From Scleromatobacter humisilvae (GTDB lineage: Bacteria > Pseudomonadota > Gammaproteobacteria > Burkholderiales > Burkholderiaceae_C), in NCBI RefSeq assembly GCF_023231945.1, contig NZ_JAJLJH010000006.1, forward strand, positions 62,001 through 126,000: a DNA stretch of 64,000 nt. The letters run 5' to 3'. The position numbers and the translations under genes were made by a program. Shown piece after piece: positions 53,043-61,984 of the stretch. The first letter of the stretch is position 1; each line of letters opens with the position of its first letter. The notes beneath the pieces are model-generated. The model saw only the letters and a program-made list of their open reading frames with translations. It did no database searches and had not been told where the DNA came from.

Positions 53043-54911
53043 ATGAGCCCGTCGTTCTTCCGCAACCTGCCCATCCAACGCAAGCTGATCGCCAGCATGG
53101 CGCTGTGCCTGGTGGCCTTCGTCGCCATCTCCAGCGTGCTGAGCACCTGGCTCATCGGCGCGTCCGTGCGCGAACGCACCGCCGGCGAGGAGCTGCCCGC
53201 CATCGTCGGCCAGGTCGCCGCCGACGTGCAGCGCCGCATCGAGGTGCCGCTGGACGCCGCGCGCTCGATCGCGCTCGACCCGTACGTGCAGGCCTGGGAG
53301 GACCAGGCACTGGCCGACACCGGCACCGACGCGTGGAAGACGCTGGCCCAGCACCAGAAGACGCTGCAGCACGCGGCCTCGGTGTTCTGGGTCTCCAAGG
53401 AAACCGGCCACTACTTCACCGACGCCGGCCTCGAGCGCGAGATCGGCCCCAACGACGGCTGGTTCAGGGACTTCCTCGCCAGCGGCAAGCCCGAGACGAT
53501 GCAGATCGACCGCGACGGCGCGAGCGGACGCTACATGCTGTTCATCGACGTGCGCGCGCAGACGCCGGCCGGCAAGCTGGCCGTGGCCGGCATCGGCCTC
53601 GGCGTCGACGCGCTGGCGAAGTCGGTCGGCGCCTACCGCATCGGCCAGACGGGCCACGTGTTCCTGGTGCGCGGCAACGGCGCGATCATGATGCATGGCG
53701 ACGCCTCTCTGGTCGACGGCCGCCACTTCTTCAAGGACATGCCCGGCATCGGCGACGCGCTGTCGCAGCAGCTGCTGGGCGGCAAGGACTTCGCGCAGGC
53801 GCGCGTGGAAGCCGGCGGCGATGCGCGCTTCGTCGCGTCGGCCTACATTCCCCAGCTCGACGCCTACGTCATCGCCGAGGTGCCCGAGTCCGAGCTGCTG
53901 GGCCCGGTCAACCGCGCGATCCGCATCGCGACGCTGATCGCGGTGGTCGTCGGCGGCCTGTTCGCGCTCGGGGTCATCGCCATCGTCAGCCGCGCCATCG
54001 CCAGCCCGGTGCGGCGCGCGGCGACGCTGCTGGGCGAGATCGCCGACGGCCAGGGCGACCTGACGCGGCGCATGACGGTGGAGTCGACCGACGAGATCGG
54101 CCAGCTCGCGCTCGCGTTCAATCGCTTCGTCGCCTCGCTGTCGGAGATCGTGCGCCAGGTTCGCGCCAGCGGCGAATCGATCGCGACCGGCTCGTCCGAG
54201 ATCGCGCACGGCAACCACGACCTGAGCCAGCGCACCGAGGAACAGGCGAGCAACCTGCAGCAGACCGCGGCCTCGATGGAGGAGCTGACGCACACCGTGC
54301 GCCAGAACGCGGACAACGCGCGCTCGGCGGCGCAGATCGTCGCGGGCGCGTCCGACTCCGCGGCGCATGGCGGCGACGTCGTGCGCCAGGTCGTCGCCAC
54401 GATGGCGCACATCACCGACAGCTCGCGCAAGATCGCCGACATCGTCGGCGTCGTCGACGGCATCGCGTTCCAGACCAACATCCTGGCGCTCAACGCCGCC
54501 GTCGAGGCCGCGCGTGCCAGCGAACAGGGGCGCGGCTTCGCGGTCGTCGCGGCCGAGGTGCGCTCGCTGGCCCAGCGCAGCGCGACCGCCGCGCGCGAGA
54601 TCAAGGCCCTGATCGCGCGCAGCGTCGAGGACGTCGAGGGCGGCGCCGCGCAGGTCTCGCAGGCCGGCCAGGCGATGGACGACATCGTCGCGCAGGTCGG
54701 CCGCGTCAACACGCTGGTCGGCGAGATCGCGTCGGCGAGCCACGAGCAGTCGCAAGGCATCGGGCAGGTCGGCGACGCCGTCGCGCAGCTCGACCAGGTG
54801 ACGCAGCAGAACGCGGCGCTGGTCGAGGAATCCGCCGCGGCGGCCGAGAGCCTGAAGGTGCAGGCCGCGCGGCTCGCCGAGCTGATGGGCGCGTTCACGA
54901 TCGCCGACTGA
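53043..54911 (+). CDS. Methyl-accepting chemotaxis protein (dCache sensor)
   Basis: 622-residue chemoreceptor. Helices near residues 14-36 and 297-319 flank a periplasmic double-Cache sensor ([56 protein letters not shown]). dCache sensors commonly bind amino acids or related small molecules. A HAMP domain ([21 protein letters not shown]) and the signalling hairpin follow ([38 protein letters not shown]). There is no CheR pentapeptide. It lies next to the purine/glyoxylate cluster and is convergent with its last gene, six bases apart. Confidence 0.94.
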   Translation: MSPSFFRNLPIQRKLIASMALCLVAFVAISSVLSTWLIGASVRERTAGEELPAIVGQVAADVQRRIEVPLDAARSIALDPYVQAWEDQALADTGTDAWKTLAQHQKTLQHAASVFWVSKETGHYFTDAGLEREIGPNDGWFRDFLASGKPETMQIDRDGASGRYMLFIDVRAQTPAGKLAVAGIGLGVDALAKSVGAYRIGQTGHVFLVRGNGAIMMHGDASLVDGRHFFKDMPGIGDALSQQLLGGKDFAQARVEAGGDARFVASAYIPQLDAYVIAEVPESELLGPVNRAIRIATLIAVVVGGLFALGVIAIVSRAIASPVRRAATLLGEIADGQGDLTRRMTVESTDEIGQLALAFNRFVASLSEIVRQVRASGESIATGSSEIAHGNHDLSQRTEEQASNLQQTAASMEELTHTVRQNADNARSAAQIVAGASDSAAHGGDVVRQVVATMAHITDSSRKIADIVGVVDGIAFQTNILALNAAVEAARASEQGRGFAVVAAEVRSLAQRSATAAREIKALIARSVEDVEGGAAQVSQAGQAMDDIVAQVGRVNTLVGEIASASHEQSQGIGQVGDAVAQLDQVTQQNAALVEESAAAAESLKVQAARLAELMGAFTIAD

Positions 54912-54917
54912 GCGCCG

Positions 54918-56186
54918 TCAGGCGATCAGCACGGCGCGGAAGTCGTTGACGTTGGTGCGCGTCGGGCCGGTGACGATGGAGTCGCCCAGCGCCTCGAAGA
55001 AGGTGTGCGCGTCGTTGTCGTCCAGGCGCTCGCGCGCGCGCAGGCCCAGCGCGTGTGCGCGGGCCAGCGTGTCGGGCGTCACGATGGCGCCGGCGATGTC
55101 CTCCTGGCCGTCGACGCCGTCGGTGTCGCCGGCGAGCGCATAGACGCCGTCGCGGCGATCGAGCGCGAGCGCGAGCGACAGCAGGAACTCCACGTTGCGG
55201 CCGCCGCGGCCCTGGCCGCGCACGGTCACCGTGGTCTCGCCGCCCGAGACGAGCACGCAGGGCGCCGCGAACGGCTGGCCGCGCGCGGCCGCCTGCAGCG
55301 CGATGCCGCCCATCACCTTGGCGACGTCGCGCGCCTCGCCCTCGATGGCGTCGCCGAGGATGTGCGCGGCGACGCCGGCCTCGCGCGCGACGGCGGCGGC
55401 GGCCTCGAGCGCGGCCTGCGGCGTCGCGATCATGCGGACCTCCGCGCGCGCCAGCCGATGGTCGCCGGGCTTGACCGATTCGCCGCGGCCGCTCTCGAGC
55501 AAGGCCATCGCCGACGCGGGCAGCGCCATGCGATGGCGGCGCACGATGTCCAGCGCGTCCTGGCACGTCGTCGGATCGGCGACGGTCGGGCCCGAGGCGA
55601 TGTCCAGCGGCTGGTCGCCGGGCACGTCGGACATCGCCAGCGCGATGACGCGCGCCGGATGGCACGCGGCCGCCAGCCGCCCGCCCTTGATCGCGGAGAG
55701 ATGGCGCCGCACGCAGTTCATCTCGGAGATCGTCGCGCCGCTCGCGAGCATCGCGCGGTTGACGGCCTGCTTGTCCTCGAGCGTGAGGCCCGGCAGCGGC
55801 AACGGCAGCAGCGCGGAGCCGCCGCCCGAGATCAGGCACAGCACGATGTCCTCGGGACGCAGGTGCTGCACGGTCTCGAGCATGCGCTGCGCTGCATGCA
55901 GGCCGGCCTCGTCGGGCACGGGATGCGCGGCCTCGACGATCTCGATGCGCTCGCACGGCGCGCCGTAGCCGTAGCGCGTCACCACGAGGCCGGACAGCGG
56001 CCCGTCCCAGTTCTGTTCGACCGCCTGCGCCATCGCGGCCGAGGCCTTGCCGGCGCCGATCACGACGAGCCGGCCCGTGCCGAGCTCCTCGCGCGTGGGC
56101 AGGTGCGGCGGCACGCAGCGCGCGGGCTGCGCGCTGGCGACGGCGGCGTCGAACATGCGCCGCAGCAGCGCGGTCTCGCCCGTCAT
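54918..56186 (-). CDS. ttuD: Glycerate 2-kinase (MOFRL/TtuD type)
   Basis: Glycerate kinase of the MOFRL family, 422 residues, making 2-phosphoglycerate from D-glycerate. Marks include VIGAGKASAAMAQAVE, the LISGGGSALLPLP loop, NCVRRHLSAIKGGRLA, SDVPGDQPLDIASGP and, near the C-terminus, VSGGETTVTV and GRGGRNVEFLL, then GDTDGVDG and NDAHTFFEALGD. The ATG at 56186 overlaps the stop of the reductase gene (TGATG), and a GTG one codon earlier is possible. The older name hydroxypyruvate reductase (ttuD) is sometimes used. It closes the glyoxylate to 2-phosphoglycerate route. Confidence 0.93.
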   Translation of the reverse strand: MTGETALLRRMFDAAVASAQPARCVPPHLPTREELGTGRLVVIGAGKASAAMAQAVEQNWDGPLSGLVVTRYGYGAPCERIEIVEAAHPVPDEAGLHAAQRMLETVQHLRPEDIVLCLISGGGSALLPLPLPGLTLEDKQAVNRAMLASGATISEMNCVRRHLSAIKGGRLAAACHPARVIALAMSDVPGDQPLDIASGPTVADPTTCQDALDIVRRHRMALPASAMALLESGRGESVKPGDHRLARAEVRMIATPQAALEAAAAVAREAGVAAHILGDAIEGEARDVAKVMGGIALQAAARGQPFAAPCVLVSGGETTVTVRGQGRGGRNVEFLLSLALALDRRDGVYALAGDTDGVDGQEDIAGAIVTPDTLARAHALGLRARERLDDNDAHTFFEALGDSIVTGPTRTNVNDFRAVLIA

Positions 56187-57088
56187 CACGCCGCCTGGCC
56201 GATCTCGAAGTTGGCGAGCTTCTCCAGCGCGCGCACCATGGCCGAGTGATCCCAAGACTCGCCGCCGTGCGCGACGCAGGCGTTGAACAGCTCCTGCGCC
56301 GTCGCGGTGTTGGGCAGCGACACGCCCAGCGCGCGCGCGCTCGCCAGCGCGAGGTTCAGGTCCTTCTGGTGCAGCCCGATGCGGAAGCCCGGATCGAACG
56401 TGCGCTTGATCATGCGCTCGCCATGCACCTCGAGGATGCGGCTGGCCGCGAAGCCGCCCATCAGCGCCTGCCGCACCTTGGCCGGGTCCGCGCCCGCGCG
56501 CGCCGCGAACAGCAGCGCTTCGCCGACGGCCTCGATGTTGAGCGCGACGATGATCTGGTTGGCGACCTTGGCGGTCTGGCCGTCGCCGTTGCCGCCGACC
56601 CGCGTGATGTTCCTGCCCATGCACTCGAACAGCGGCTTGACGCGTTCGAACGTCGCCTCGGGGCCGCCGACCATGATGGACAGCGTCGCGTTCCTTGCGC
56701 CCAACTCGCCGCCGGATACGGGCGCGTCGAGGTAGTCGCAGCCGATCTCGTTGATGCGTCTGGCGAACAGCTTGGTCGCGATCGGCGAGATCGAGCTCAT
56801 GTCGACGACGACCTTGCCCTTGCTCAGTCCGGCCGCGACGCCGGTCTCGTCGAACAGCACCTTCTCGACGTCCGGCGTGTCCGGCACCATGACGAAGATG
56901 ATGTCCGCGCGTTCGGCCACGCCGCGCGCGGTGACGCACTGCGTCGCGCGCGTCGAGGCGATGGCCTCGGGCACGTGGCGCAGCGTGTGCACGAACAGCT
57001 GGTAGCCGGCGTCGATGAGGTGCACGCACATGGGCGTGCCCATGATGCCGAGGCCGATGAAGCCGATCTTGGGAAGGGGTTGGGTCAT
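56186..57088 (-). CDS. glxR: Tartronate semialdehyde reductase
   Basis: 3-hydroxyacid dehydrogenase that reduces tartronate semialdehyde to glycerate, 300 residues. The Rossmann motif IGFIGLGIMGTPMCVHLI is followed by FVMVPDTPDVE and the substrate signature DAPVSGGELGARNATLSIMVGG. The catalytic Lys is in GQTAKVANQIIVALNIEAVGEAL. Other members of the family act on 3-hydroxyisobutyrate, but the operon with gcl and hyi settles the assignment. The start at 57088 lies 34 bases after the hyi stop, and its own stop overlaps the kinase start. Confidence 0.94.
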   Translation of the reverse strand: MTQPLPKIGFIGLGIMGTPMCVHLIDAGYQLFVHTLRHVPEAIASTRATQCVTARGVAERADIIFVMVPDTPDVEKVLFDETGVAAGLSKGKVVVDMSSISPIATKLFARRINEIGCDYLDAPVSGGELGARNATLSIMVGGPEATFERVKPLFECMGRNITRVGGNGDGQTAKVANQIIVALNIEAVGEALLFAARAGADPAKVRQALMGGFAASRILEVHGERMIKRTFDPGFRIGLHQKDLNLALASARALGVSLPNTATAQELFNACVAHGGESWDHSAMVRALEKLANFEIGQAA

Positions 57089-57122
57089 GGGTGTTGTCTC
57101 TCGTTCGTGAAAGGGTGCCGGC

Positions 57123-57902
57123 TCACTTGGCCAGCTGTTCGATCCAGCCCAGGCCGAGCTCGGTCGAGACCGCGGGCTTGTACTCGCAGCCGATCCAGCC
57201 GGCATAGCCGCTGCGGGCGAGGTGTCCGAACAGGAAGGGGAAGTTGATCTCGCCGCTGCCCGGCTCGTTGCGGCCGGGGTTGTCGGCGATCTGCACGTGG
57301 GCGATGCGCTTGACGTGCCGGCGCAGCGTCTCGGCCAGCTCGCCCTCGGTGCGTTGGGCGTGGTAGATGTCGTACTGCAGGAACAGGTTGTCGCCGCCGA
57401 CTTCCTCGATCAGCGCCAGCGCCTGGTCGGTGCGGCTCAGGTAGAAGCCGGGGATATCGTATTGATTGATCGGCTCGACCAGCAGGCGGATGTCCTCGGC
57501 CTTGAGGCGCTGCGCGGCGTGGTGCAGGTTCTCGACCAGCGTCGCCCGCAATACGTCGTCGGGTATGCCGGACGGCCGCTTGCCGACCAGGCAGTTGAGC
57601 TGCGGCACGCCCAGGGCCTTCGCGTATTCGACGGCAAGCTCGACGCCCTCGCGGAATTCGCTCGCGCGATCCGGGTGGCAGGCGATGCCGCGCTCGCCGG
57701 CGTCCCAGTCGCCCGCGGGCAGGTTGTGCAGCACGAGCTGCAGGTCGAACTGCTCCAGGCGTGCGCGGATGTCCCTGGCCTGGAACGCGTACGGGAACAG
57801 GAACTCGACGCCGCGAAAGCCCGCGCGGGCGGCGCGTTCGAAGCGGTCGAGGAACGGGAACTCCGTGAAGAGCATCGTGAGGTTGGCGGCGAAGCGGGGC
57901 AT
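57123..57902 (-). CDS. hyi: Hydroxypyruvate isomerase
   Basis: TIM-barrel isomerase that interconverts hydroxypyruvate and tartronate semialdehyde, 259 residues, the normal Hyi length. Family marks are MPRFAANLTMLFTEFPFLDRF, GVEFLFPYAF, LHNLPAGDWDAGERGIACHP, LLVEPINQYDIPGFYL (metal Glu), FLQYDIYHAQRTEG and the second metal Glu in GWIGCEYKP. It lies 32 bases after gcl and before the reductase gene, the standard order. Confidence 0.95.
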   Translation of the reverse strand: MPRFAANLTMLFTEFPFLDRFERAARAGFRGVEFLFPYAFQARDIRARLEQFDLQLVLHNLPAGDWDAGERGIACHPDRASEFREGVELAVEYAKALGVPQLNCLVGKRPSGIPDDVLRATLVENLHHAAQRLKAEDIRLLVEPINQYDIPGFYLSRTDQALALIEEVGGDNLFLQYDIYHAQRTEGELAETLRRHVKRIAHVQIADNPGRNEPGSGEINFPFLFGHLARSGYAGWIGCEYKPAVSTELGLGWIEQLAK

Positions 57903-57934
57903 GGTGTGTCCGTGTGTCGTTGATGTTGTTGCGA

Positions 57935-59731
57935 TCAATCCAGCAGTCCGGCGGCGACGAGCCCTTCCTTGCCTTGCGGGTGGCGGCAGTCGACCTCCTC
58001 GAATTCGTTGATCTTGTCGATCTCCGTGCCCATCGCGATGTTGGTGACCTTCTCGAGGATGACCTCCACCACCACCGGCACGCGGTACTCGCGCGCCATC
58101 TGCTGCGCCTGCGCGAGCGCGTCGCGGATCTGCTCGGGGTCGGTCACGCGCAGCGACTTGCAGCCCAGGCCCGAGATGACCTGCTGGTGGTCGACGCCGT
58201 AGCCGCGCAGCTCGCCGTCGGACTCGGGCATGTTCTGGTTCTCGAACGCGAGCTGCACGCAGAAGTCCATGTCGAAGTTGCGCTGCGCCTGGCGGATCAG
58301 GCCGAGGTAGCTGTTGTTCACGAGCACCTGCACGTAGGGCAGGCGGAACTGCGCGCCGACCGCGAGTTCCTCGACGAGGAACTGGAAGTCGTAGTCGCCG
58401 GACAGGCCGACCACCGTGCGCGTCGGATCCGCCGCGACCACGCCCAGCGCCGCGGGAATCGTCCAGCCCAGCGGCCCGGCTTGCCCGCAGTTGATCCATT
58501 GCCGCGGCCCGAACACGTTGATGAACTGGGCGCCGGCGATCTGGCTCAGGCCGATCGTCGAGACGTAGATCGTGTCGCGCGGAAAGACGGCGTTCATCTC
58601 CTCGTAGACGCGCATCGGCTTGATGGGCACCTGCGTGTAGTGGCTCTTGCGAAGCATCAGCCGTTTGCGCTCGGCGCAGCGGAAGGCCCAGTCGCTGCGA
58701 TCCTTCAGCCGGCCGGCGGCCGCGCGCTCCTTCGCGACCTCCACGAACAGCTCGAGCGCGGCCTTGGCGTCGCTGACGATGCCGAAGTCCGGGTCGAACA
58801 CGCGGCCGATCTGCGTCGGCTCGATGTCCACGTGCACGAACTTGCGGCCCTGGGTGTAGACGTCGACCGAACCCGTGTGGCGATTGGCCCAGCGGTTGCC
58901 GATGCCCAGCACGAAGTCGCTCGCGAGCATCGTGGCGTTGCCGTAGCGGTGGCTGGTCTGAAGGCCGCACATGCCGGCCATCAGCGGGTGGTCGTCGGGG
59001 ATCGTGCCCCAGCCCATCAGCGTCGGGATCACGGGCACGCCGGTGATCTCCGCGAACTCCTGCAGCAGCGCGCTGGCGTCCGCGTTGATGATGCCGCCGC
59101 CGGCGACGATCAGCGGCTTGTCGGCGGCGTCCAGCATGTCCAGCGCCTTCTCGACCTGCCTGCGCGTGGCCGCGGGCTTGTAGACGGGCAGCGGCTCGTA
59201 GGTGTCGATGTCGAACTCGATCTCGGCCATCTGCACGTCGAAGGGCAGGTCGATCAGCACCGGTCCGGGGCGACCGGAACGCATCAGGTGGAAGGCCTGC
59301 TGGAACACGCGCGGCACCAGCGCAGGCTCGCGCACGGTGACGGCCCACTTGGTGACGGGCTTGGCGATGGACTCGATGTCGACGGCCTGGAAGTCCTCCT
59401 TGTAGAGCCGCGCGCGCGGCGCCTGGCCGGTGATGCACAGGATGGGGATCGAGTCCGCGCTGGCCGAATAGAGGCCGGTGATCATGTCGGTGCCGGCCGG
59501 GCCGCTGGTGCCGATGCACACGCCGATGTTGCCGGCGCGGGCGCGCGTGTAGCCCTCGGCCATGTGCGATGCGCCTTCCACGTGGCGCGCCAGGATGTGC
59601 GCGATCGACTGCCGTTCGCGCATCTGCGCATACAGCGGGTTGATCGCCGCGCCCGGCACGCCGAACGCCTGCGTCACGCCCTCGCGCTCCATCACGAGCA
59701 CTGCCGCCATCGCGGCCTTCATCTTCGCCAT
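57935..59731 (-). CDS. gcl: Glyoxylate carboligase
   Basis: TPP/FAD enzyme that joins two glyoxylates to tartronate semialdehyde and CO2, 598 residues. I start at the ATG at 59731, six bases after GGAGA, giving [19 protein letters not shown]; this puts Val51 in [16 protein letters not shown], the unusual replacement for the TPP-activating Glu that marks Gcl. Other conserved stretches are [40 protein letters not shown] and [18 protein letters not shown]. It is the first gene of the gcl-hyi-glxR-ttuD operon and is divergent from lysR. Confidence 0.97.
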   Translation of the reverse strand: MAKMKAAMAAVLVMEREGVTQAFGVPGAAINPLYAQMRERQSIAHILARHVEGASHMAEGYTRARAGNIGVCIGTSGPAGTDMITGLYSASADSIPILCITGQAPRARLYKEDFQAVDIESIAKPVTKWAVTVREPALVPRVFQQAFHLMRSGRPGPVLIDLPFDVQMAEIEFDIDTYEPLPVYKPAATRRQVEKALDMLDAADKPLIVAGGGIINADASALLQEFAEITGVPVIPTLMGWGTIPDDHPLMAGMCGLQTSHRYGNATMLASDFVLGIGNRWANRHTGSVDVYTQGRKFVHVDIEPTQIGRVFDPDFGIVSDAKAALELFVEVAKERAAAGRLKDRSDWAFRCAERKRLMLRKSHYTQVPIKPMRVYEEMNAVFPRDTIYVSTIGLSQIAGAQFINVFGPRQWINCGQAGPLGWTIPAALGVVAADPTRTVVGLSGDYDFQFLVEELAVGAQFRLPYVQVLVNNSYLGLIRQAQRNFDMDFCVQLAFENQNMPESDGELRGYGVDHQQVISGLGCKSLRVTDPEQIRDALAQAQQMAREYRVPVVVEVILEKVTNIAMGTEIDKINEFEEVDCRHPQGKEGLVAAGLLD

Positions 59732-59796
59732 CGTCGTCTCCGTCGCCATTGGTGTTGGACGAATGGTCGGCGACGACGCGCTTGCACTGAAGACCG

Positions 59797-59829
59797 TTGA
59801 CAAGCATGACGCTTATTCCACAATGGAAT
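59797..59829 (+). promoter_or_regulatory. lysR promoter and LysR-type operator
   Basis: TTGACA (59797-59802) and CACAAT (59819-59824) are 16 bases apart and would start lysR at about its ATG. ATTCCACAATGGAAT (59815-59829) is a perfect dyad of the T-N11-A type, overlapping the -10 box. A LysR protein bound there could repress its own gene and activate the divergent gcl operon. Confidence 0.6.
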
Positions 59830-59831
59830 GC

Positions 59832-60773
59832 ATGGATCGTCTCCAGGCCGTCAGGCTCTTTGTCCGCGTCGTCGAGCTCGGCTCCTTCAGCAAGGCCGCG
59901 GCGGAGCTGGGCATCGGCCAGCCGGCCGTCACCAAGCAGGTGGCGCGCATGGAGGCGCAGCTCGGCGCGCGCCTGCTGCATCGGTCGACGCACGGCGTGA
60001 CGGCCACCGAGATCGGCGCGCTGTATTACGAGAAGTGCCGCGTGATCGCGCACCACGTCGACGAGGCCGACTCCGTCGCCGCGCTGATGCAGTCGCAGAT
60101 GCGCGGCGCGATGCGCATCAGCACCTCGGTCGCGTTCGGGCGCCGCGTGCTGGGGCCGCTGCTGATGCAGTTCATGCGCGCCAATCCCGACCTGCAGGTC
60201 GATCTCGGCGTCGACGACCGCTACGTCGACATGATCGAGCAGGGCGTGGACGTCGCGATCCGCATGGGCCGCCTCGCGGACTCGTCGCTGGGTGCGCGCT
60301 ACCTCGGCCTCAACCCGTGGGTGCTGGTGGCCTCGCCGGCCTTCCTGCGCGGGCGCGCGATGCCTTTGCGGCCGCAGGATCTCGCGTCGCGCGACTGCCT
60401 GATCTACAGCACGGTGCAGGGCGACGCGCGCTGGCACTTCGCGGGCGCGAGCGGGCAGCCGGAGTCGGTGGCCGTGCGCGGGCCGTTGCGGTCGAACAGC
60501 CTGTCGATCCTGCTGGAGGCGGCGATCGATGGCATGGGCGTGACCGCGCTGCCGCGCTACGTGGCGCATGGCGCGCTCTCGCAAGGCAGCGTCGTGCCGC
60601 TGCTCGAGGCGTGGTCGCTGCCCGTCCAGGAGATCCACGCCGTCTATCCATCACCCCGCATGCTGCCGCTGAAGGTCTCCGGCCTCGTCGCGTGGCTGCA
60701 GGCGCGCTTCGAGGGCGAGTGGTGGACTCGCCTCGACGCGCCCGCTCAGTCCGGGGACTTGAGCAGGTCGTAG
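59832..60773 (+). CDS. LysR family regulator of the glyoxylate operon
   Basis: 313-residue LysR-type regulator from the ATG at 59832 (MDRLQAVRLFVRVVELGSFS); an ATG three codons earlier (59823) is possible. The HTH is SKAAAELGIGQPAVTKQVARME, and the C-terminal effector domain follows (MRISTSVAFGRRVLGPLLMQF, LGLNPWVLVASPAFL, DGMGVTALPRYVA). It is divergent from gcl, with a LysR-type operator in the short gap. Its last 28 bases overlap the end of the convergent M20 hydrolase gene, tying it physically to the purine half as well. Confidence 0.92.
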   Translation: MDRLQAVRLFVRVVELGSFSKAAAELGIGQPAVTKQVARMEAQLGARLLHRSTHGVTATEIGALYYEKCRVIAHHVDEADSVAALMQSQMRGAMRISTSVAFGRRVLGPLLMQFMRANPDLQVDLGVDDRYVDMIEQGVDVAIRMGRLADSSLGARYLGLNPWVLVASPAFLRGRAMPLRPQDLASRDCLIYSTVQGDARWHFAGASGQPESVAVRGPLRSNSLSILLEAAIDGMGVTALPRYVAHGALSQGSVVPLLEAWSLPVQEIHAVYPSPRMLPLKVSGLVAWLQARFEGEWWTRLDAPAQSGDLSRS

Positions 60774-61984
60774 AGCGTGCGCGCGACGACCTTGGTCGCC
60801 TTGCGCAGGTCGTCCAGCACGATGTGCTCGTCGGCCCGCTTCGCGTTCGACTCCAGCACCGTGCGCGGCCCCGCGCCGTAGATCACCGCGGGGATGCCGC
60901 GTTCGCTGAACAGTCGCGCGTCGGTGTAGAGCGGCGTGCCGCAGGCCTCGACCGGTTCGCCGAACAACTCGGTCGCGTGCGTGCACAACGCGTCGACCAG
61001 CGGCGCGTTGCCCGGCAGCGGCTGCATCGCGTGCGCGAGCAGCAGGCGCTTGATGTCGACGCTGATGCCGGCTTGTCCGGATGCGGCGCGCTCGATCAGC
61101 GCGCGCAACGCGGCCTCGACGGCCACCGGATCCTCTTCGGGAATCATGCGCCGGTCGACCTTGAGCACCACCTTGCCCGGCACGACGTTGGTGTTGGTGC
61201 CACCCGCGATCTGGCCGACGTTGATGTAGCCGTGGTTGATGCCGCGCACCGCGCTGCGGCGCGTCCTCAGCACGGTGTTCTCCTCGTACAGCGCGGTGAG
61301 GATGCGGTTGGCGGCCTGCAGCGCGTCGACCGCGGTCTCGGGCACGGCGGCGTGGCCCATCTTGCCGTGCACGGTGATCTCCAGCTGCAGGCAGCCGTTG
61401 TGCGCGGTCACGACCTGGTAGCTGAAGCCGGCGGCGATCTCGAGGTCGGGCTTCGTGATGCCGCGTTCGAGCAGCCAGCCCGGGCCCAACTCGCCGCCGA
61501 ATTCCTCGTCGTAGGTGAACAGCAGGTCGACGCCGCCGGCCAGCGGCAGGCCCAGCGACTCGAGCGCGCGTACGGCGAACGTGAAGGTCGTGAAGTCGCA
61601 CTTGCTGACGGCGGCGGCACGTCCATAGAGGCGGCCGTCGACGATCTCGCCGCCGTACGGGTCATGCGTCCAGCCCTCGCCGGGCGGCACGACGTCGCCG
61701 TGCGCGTTCAACGCGACGACGCGGCCGGCGCCATATCGGCGCTGCACGACGAGGTTGATGATGGACTGCAGGCCGTGCTCCTGCGCGGCCGGCGTCGGGA
61801 TCTCGTACGCATCGGCCTCGAAGCCGAAGGCCTGGAGCAATTCCTGAGTGCGCAAGGCGTGCGGCGCGTTGTTGCCGGGTGGGGTATCGGTCGGAACGCG
61901 GACGAGTTCCTGCAGCAGGCGCGTCTGTTCGTCGAAGTGGGCATCGACCCACTGGTCGAGGCGGTCGTAGGGGCGGGCGGTCAT
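60746..61984 (-). CDS. M20 family hydrolase in the purine-breakdown cluster
   Basis: 412-residue M20/ArgE/DapE zinc hydrolase. Metal and catalytic residues: His and Asp in LNAHGDVVPPGEGW, the EE pair in FTYDEEFGGELG, and a dimerisation-domain motif HGKMGHAAVPETAVDALQ. The zinc pattern is complete, so it should be active. Substrate is uncertain: relatives cleave N-acyl amino acids, but its place directly after the UraD-AllC gene (ATGA overlap) points to a ureido or carbamoyl intermediate such as ureidoglycolate. It is convergent with lysR. Confidence 0.85.
   Translation of the reverse strand: MTARPYDRLDQWVDAHFDEQTRLLQELVRVPTDTPPGNNAPHALRTQELLQAFGFEADAYEIPTPAAQEHGLQSIINLVVQRRYGAGRVVALNAHGDVVPPGEGWTHDPYGGEIVDGRLYGRAAAVSKCDFTTFTFAVRALESLGLPLAGGVDLLFTYDEEFGGELGPGWLLERGITKPDLEIAAGFSYQVVTAHNGCLQLEITVHGKMGHAAVPETAVDALQAANRILTALYEENTVLRTRRSAVRGINHGYINVGQIAGGTNTNVVPGKVVLKVDRRMIPEEDPVAVEAALRALIERAASGQAGISVDIKRLLLAHAMQPLPGNAPLVDALCTHATELFGEPVEACGTPLYTDARLFSERGIPAVIYGAGPRTVLESNAKRADEHIVLDDLRKATKVVARTLYDLLKSPD

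Noticed and set aside
57123-60638. One continuous minus-strand frame of 1171 codons through hyi and gcl
   Set aside because: Only the last 259 codons are Hyi; the rest is an out-of-frame reading of gcl and antisense to lysR.
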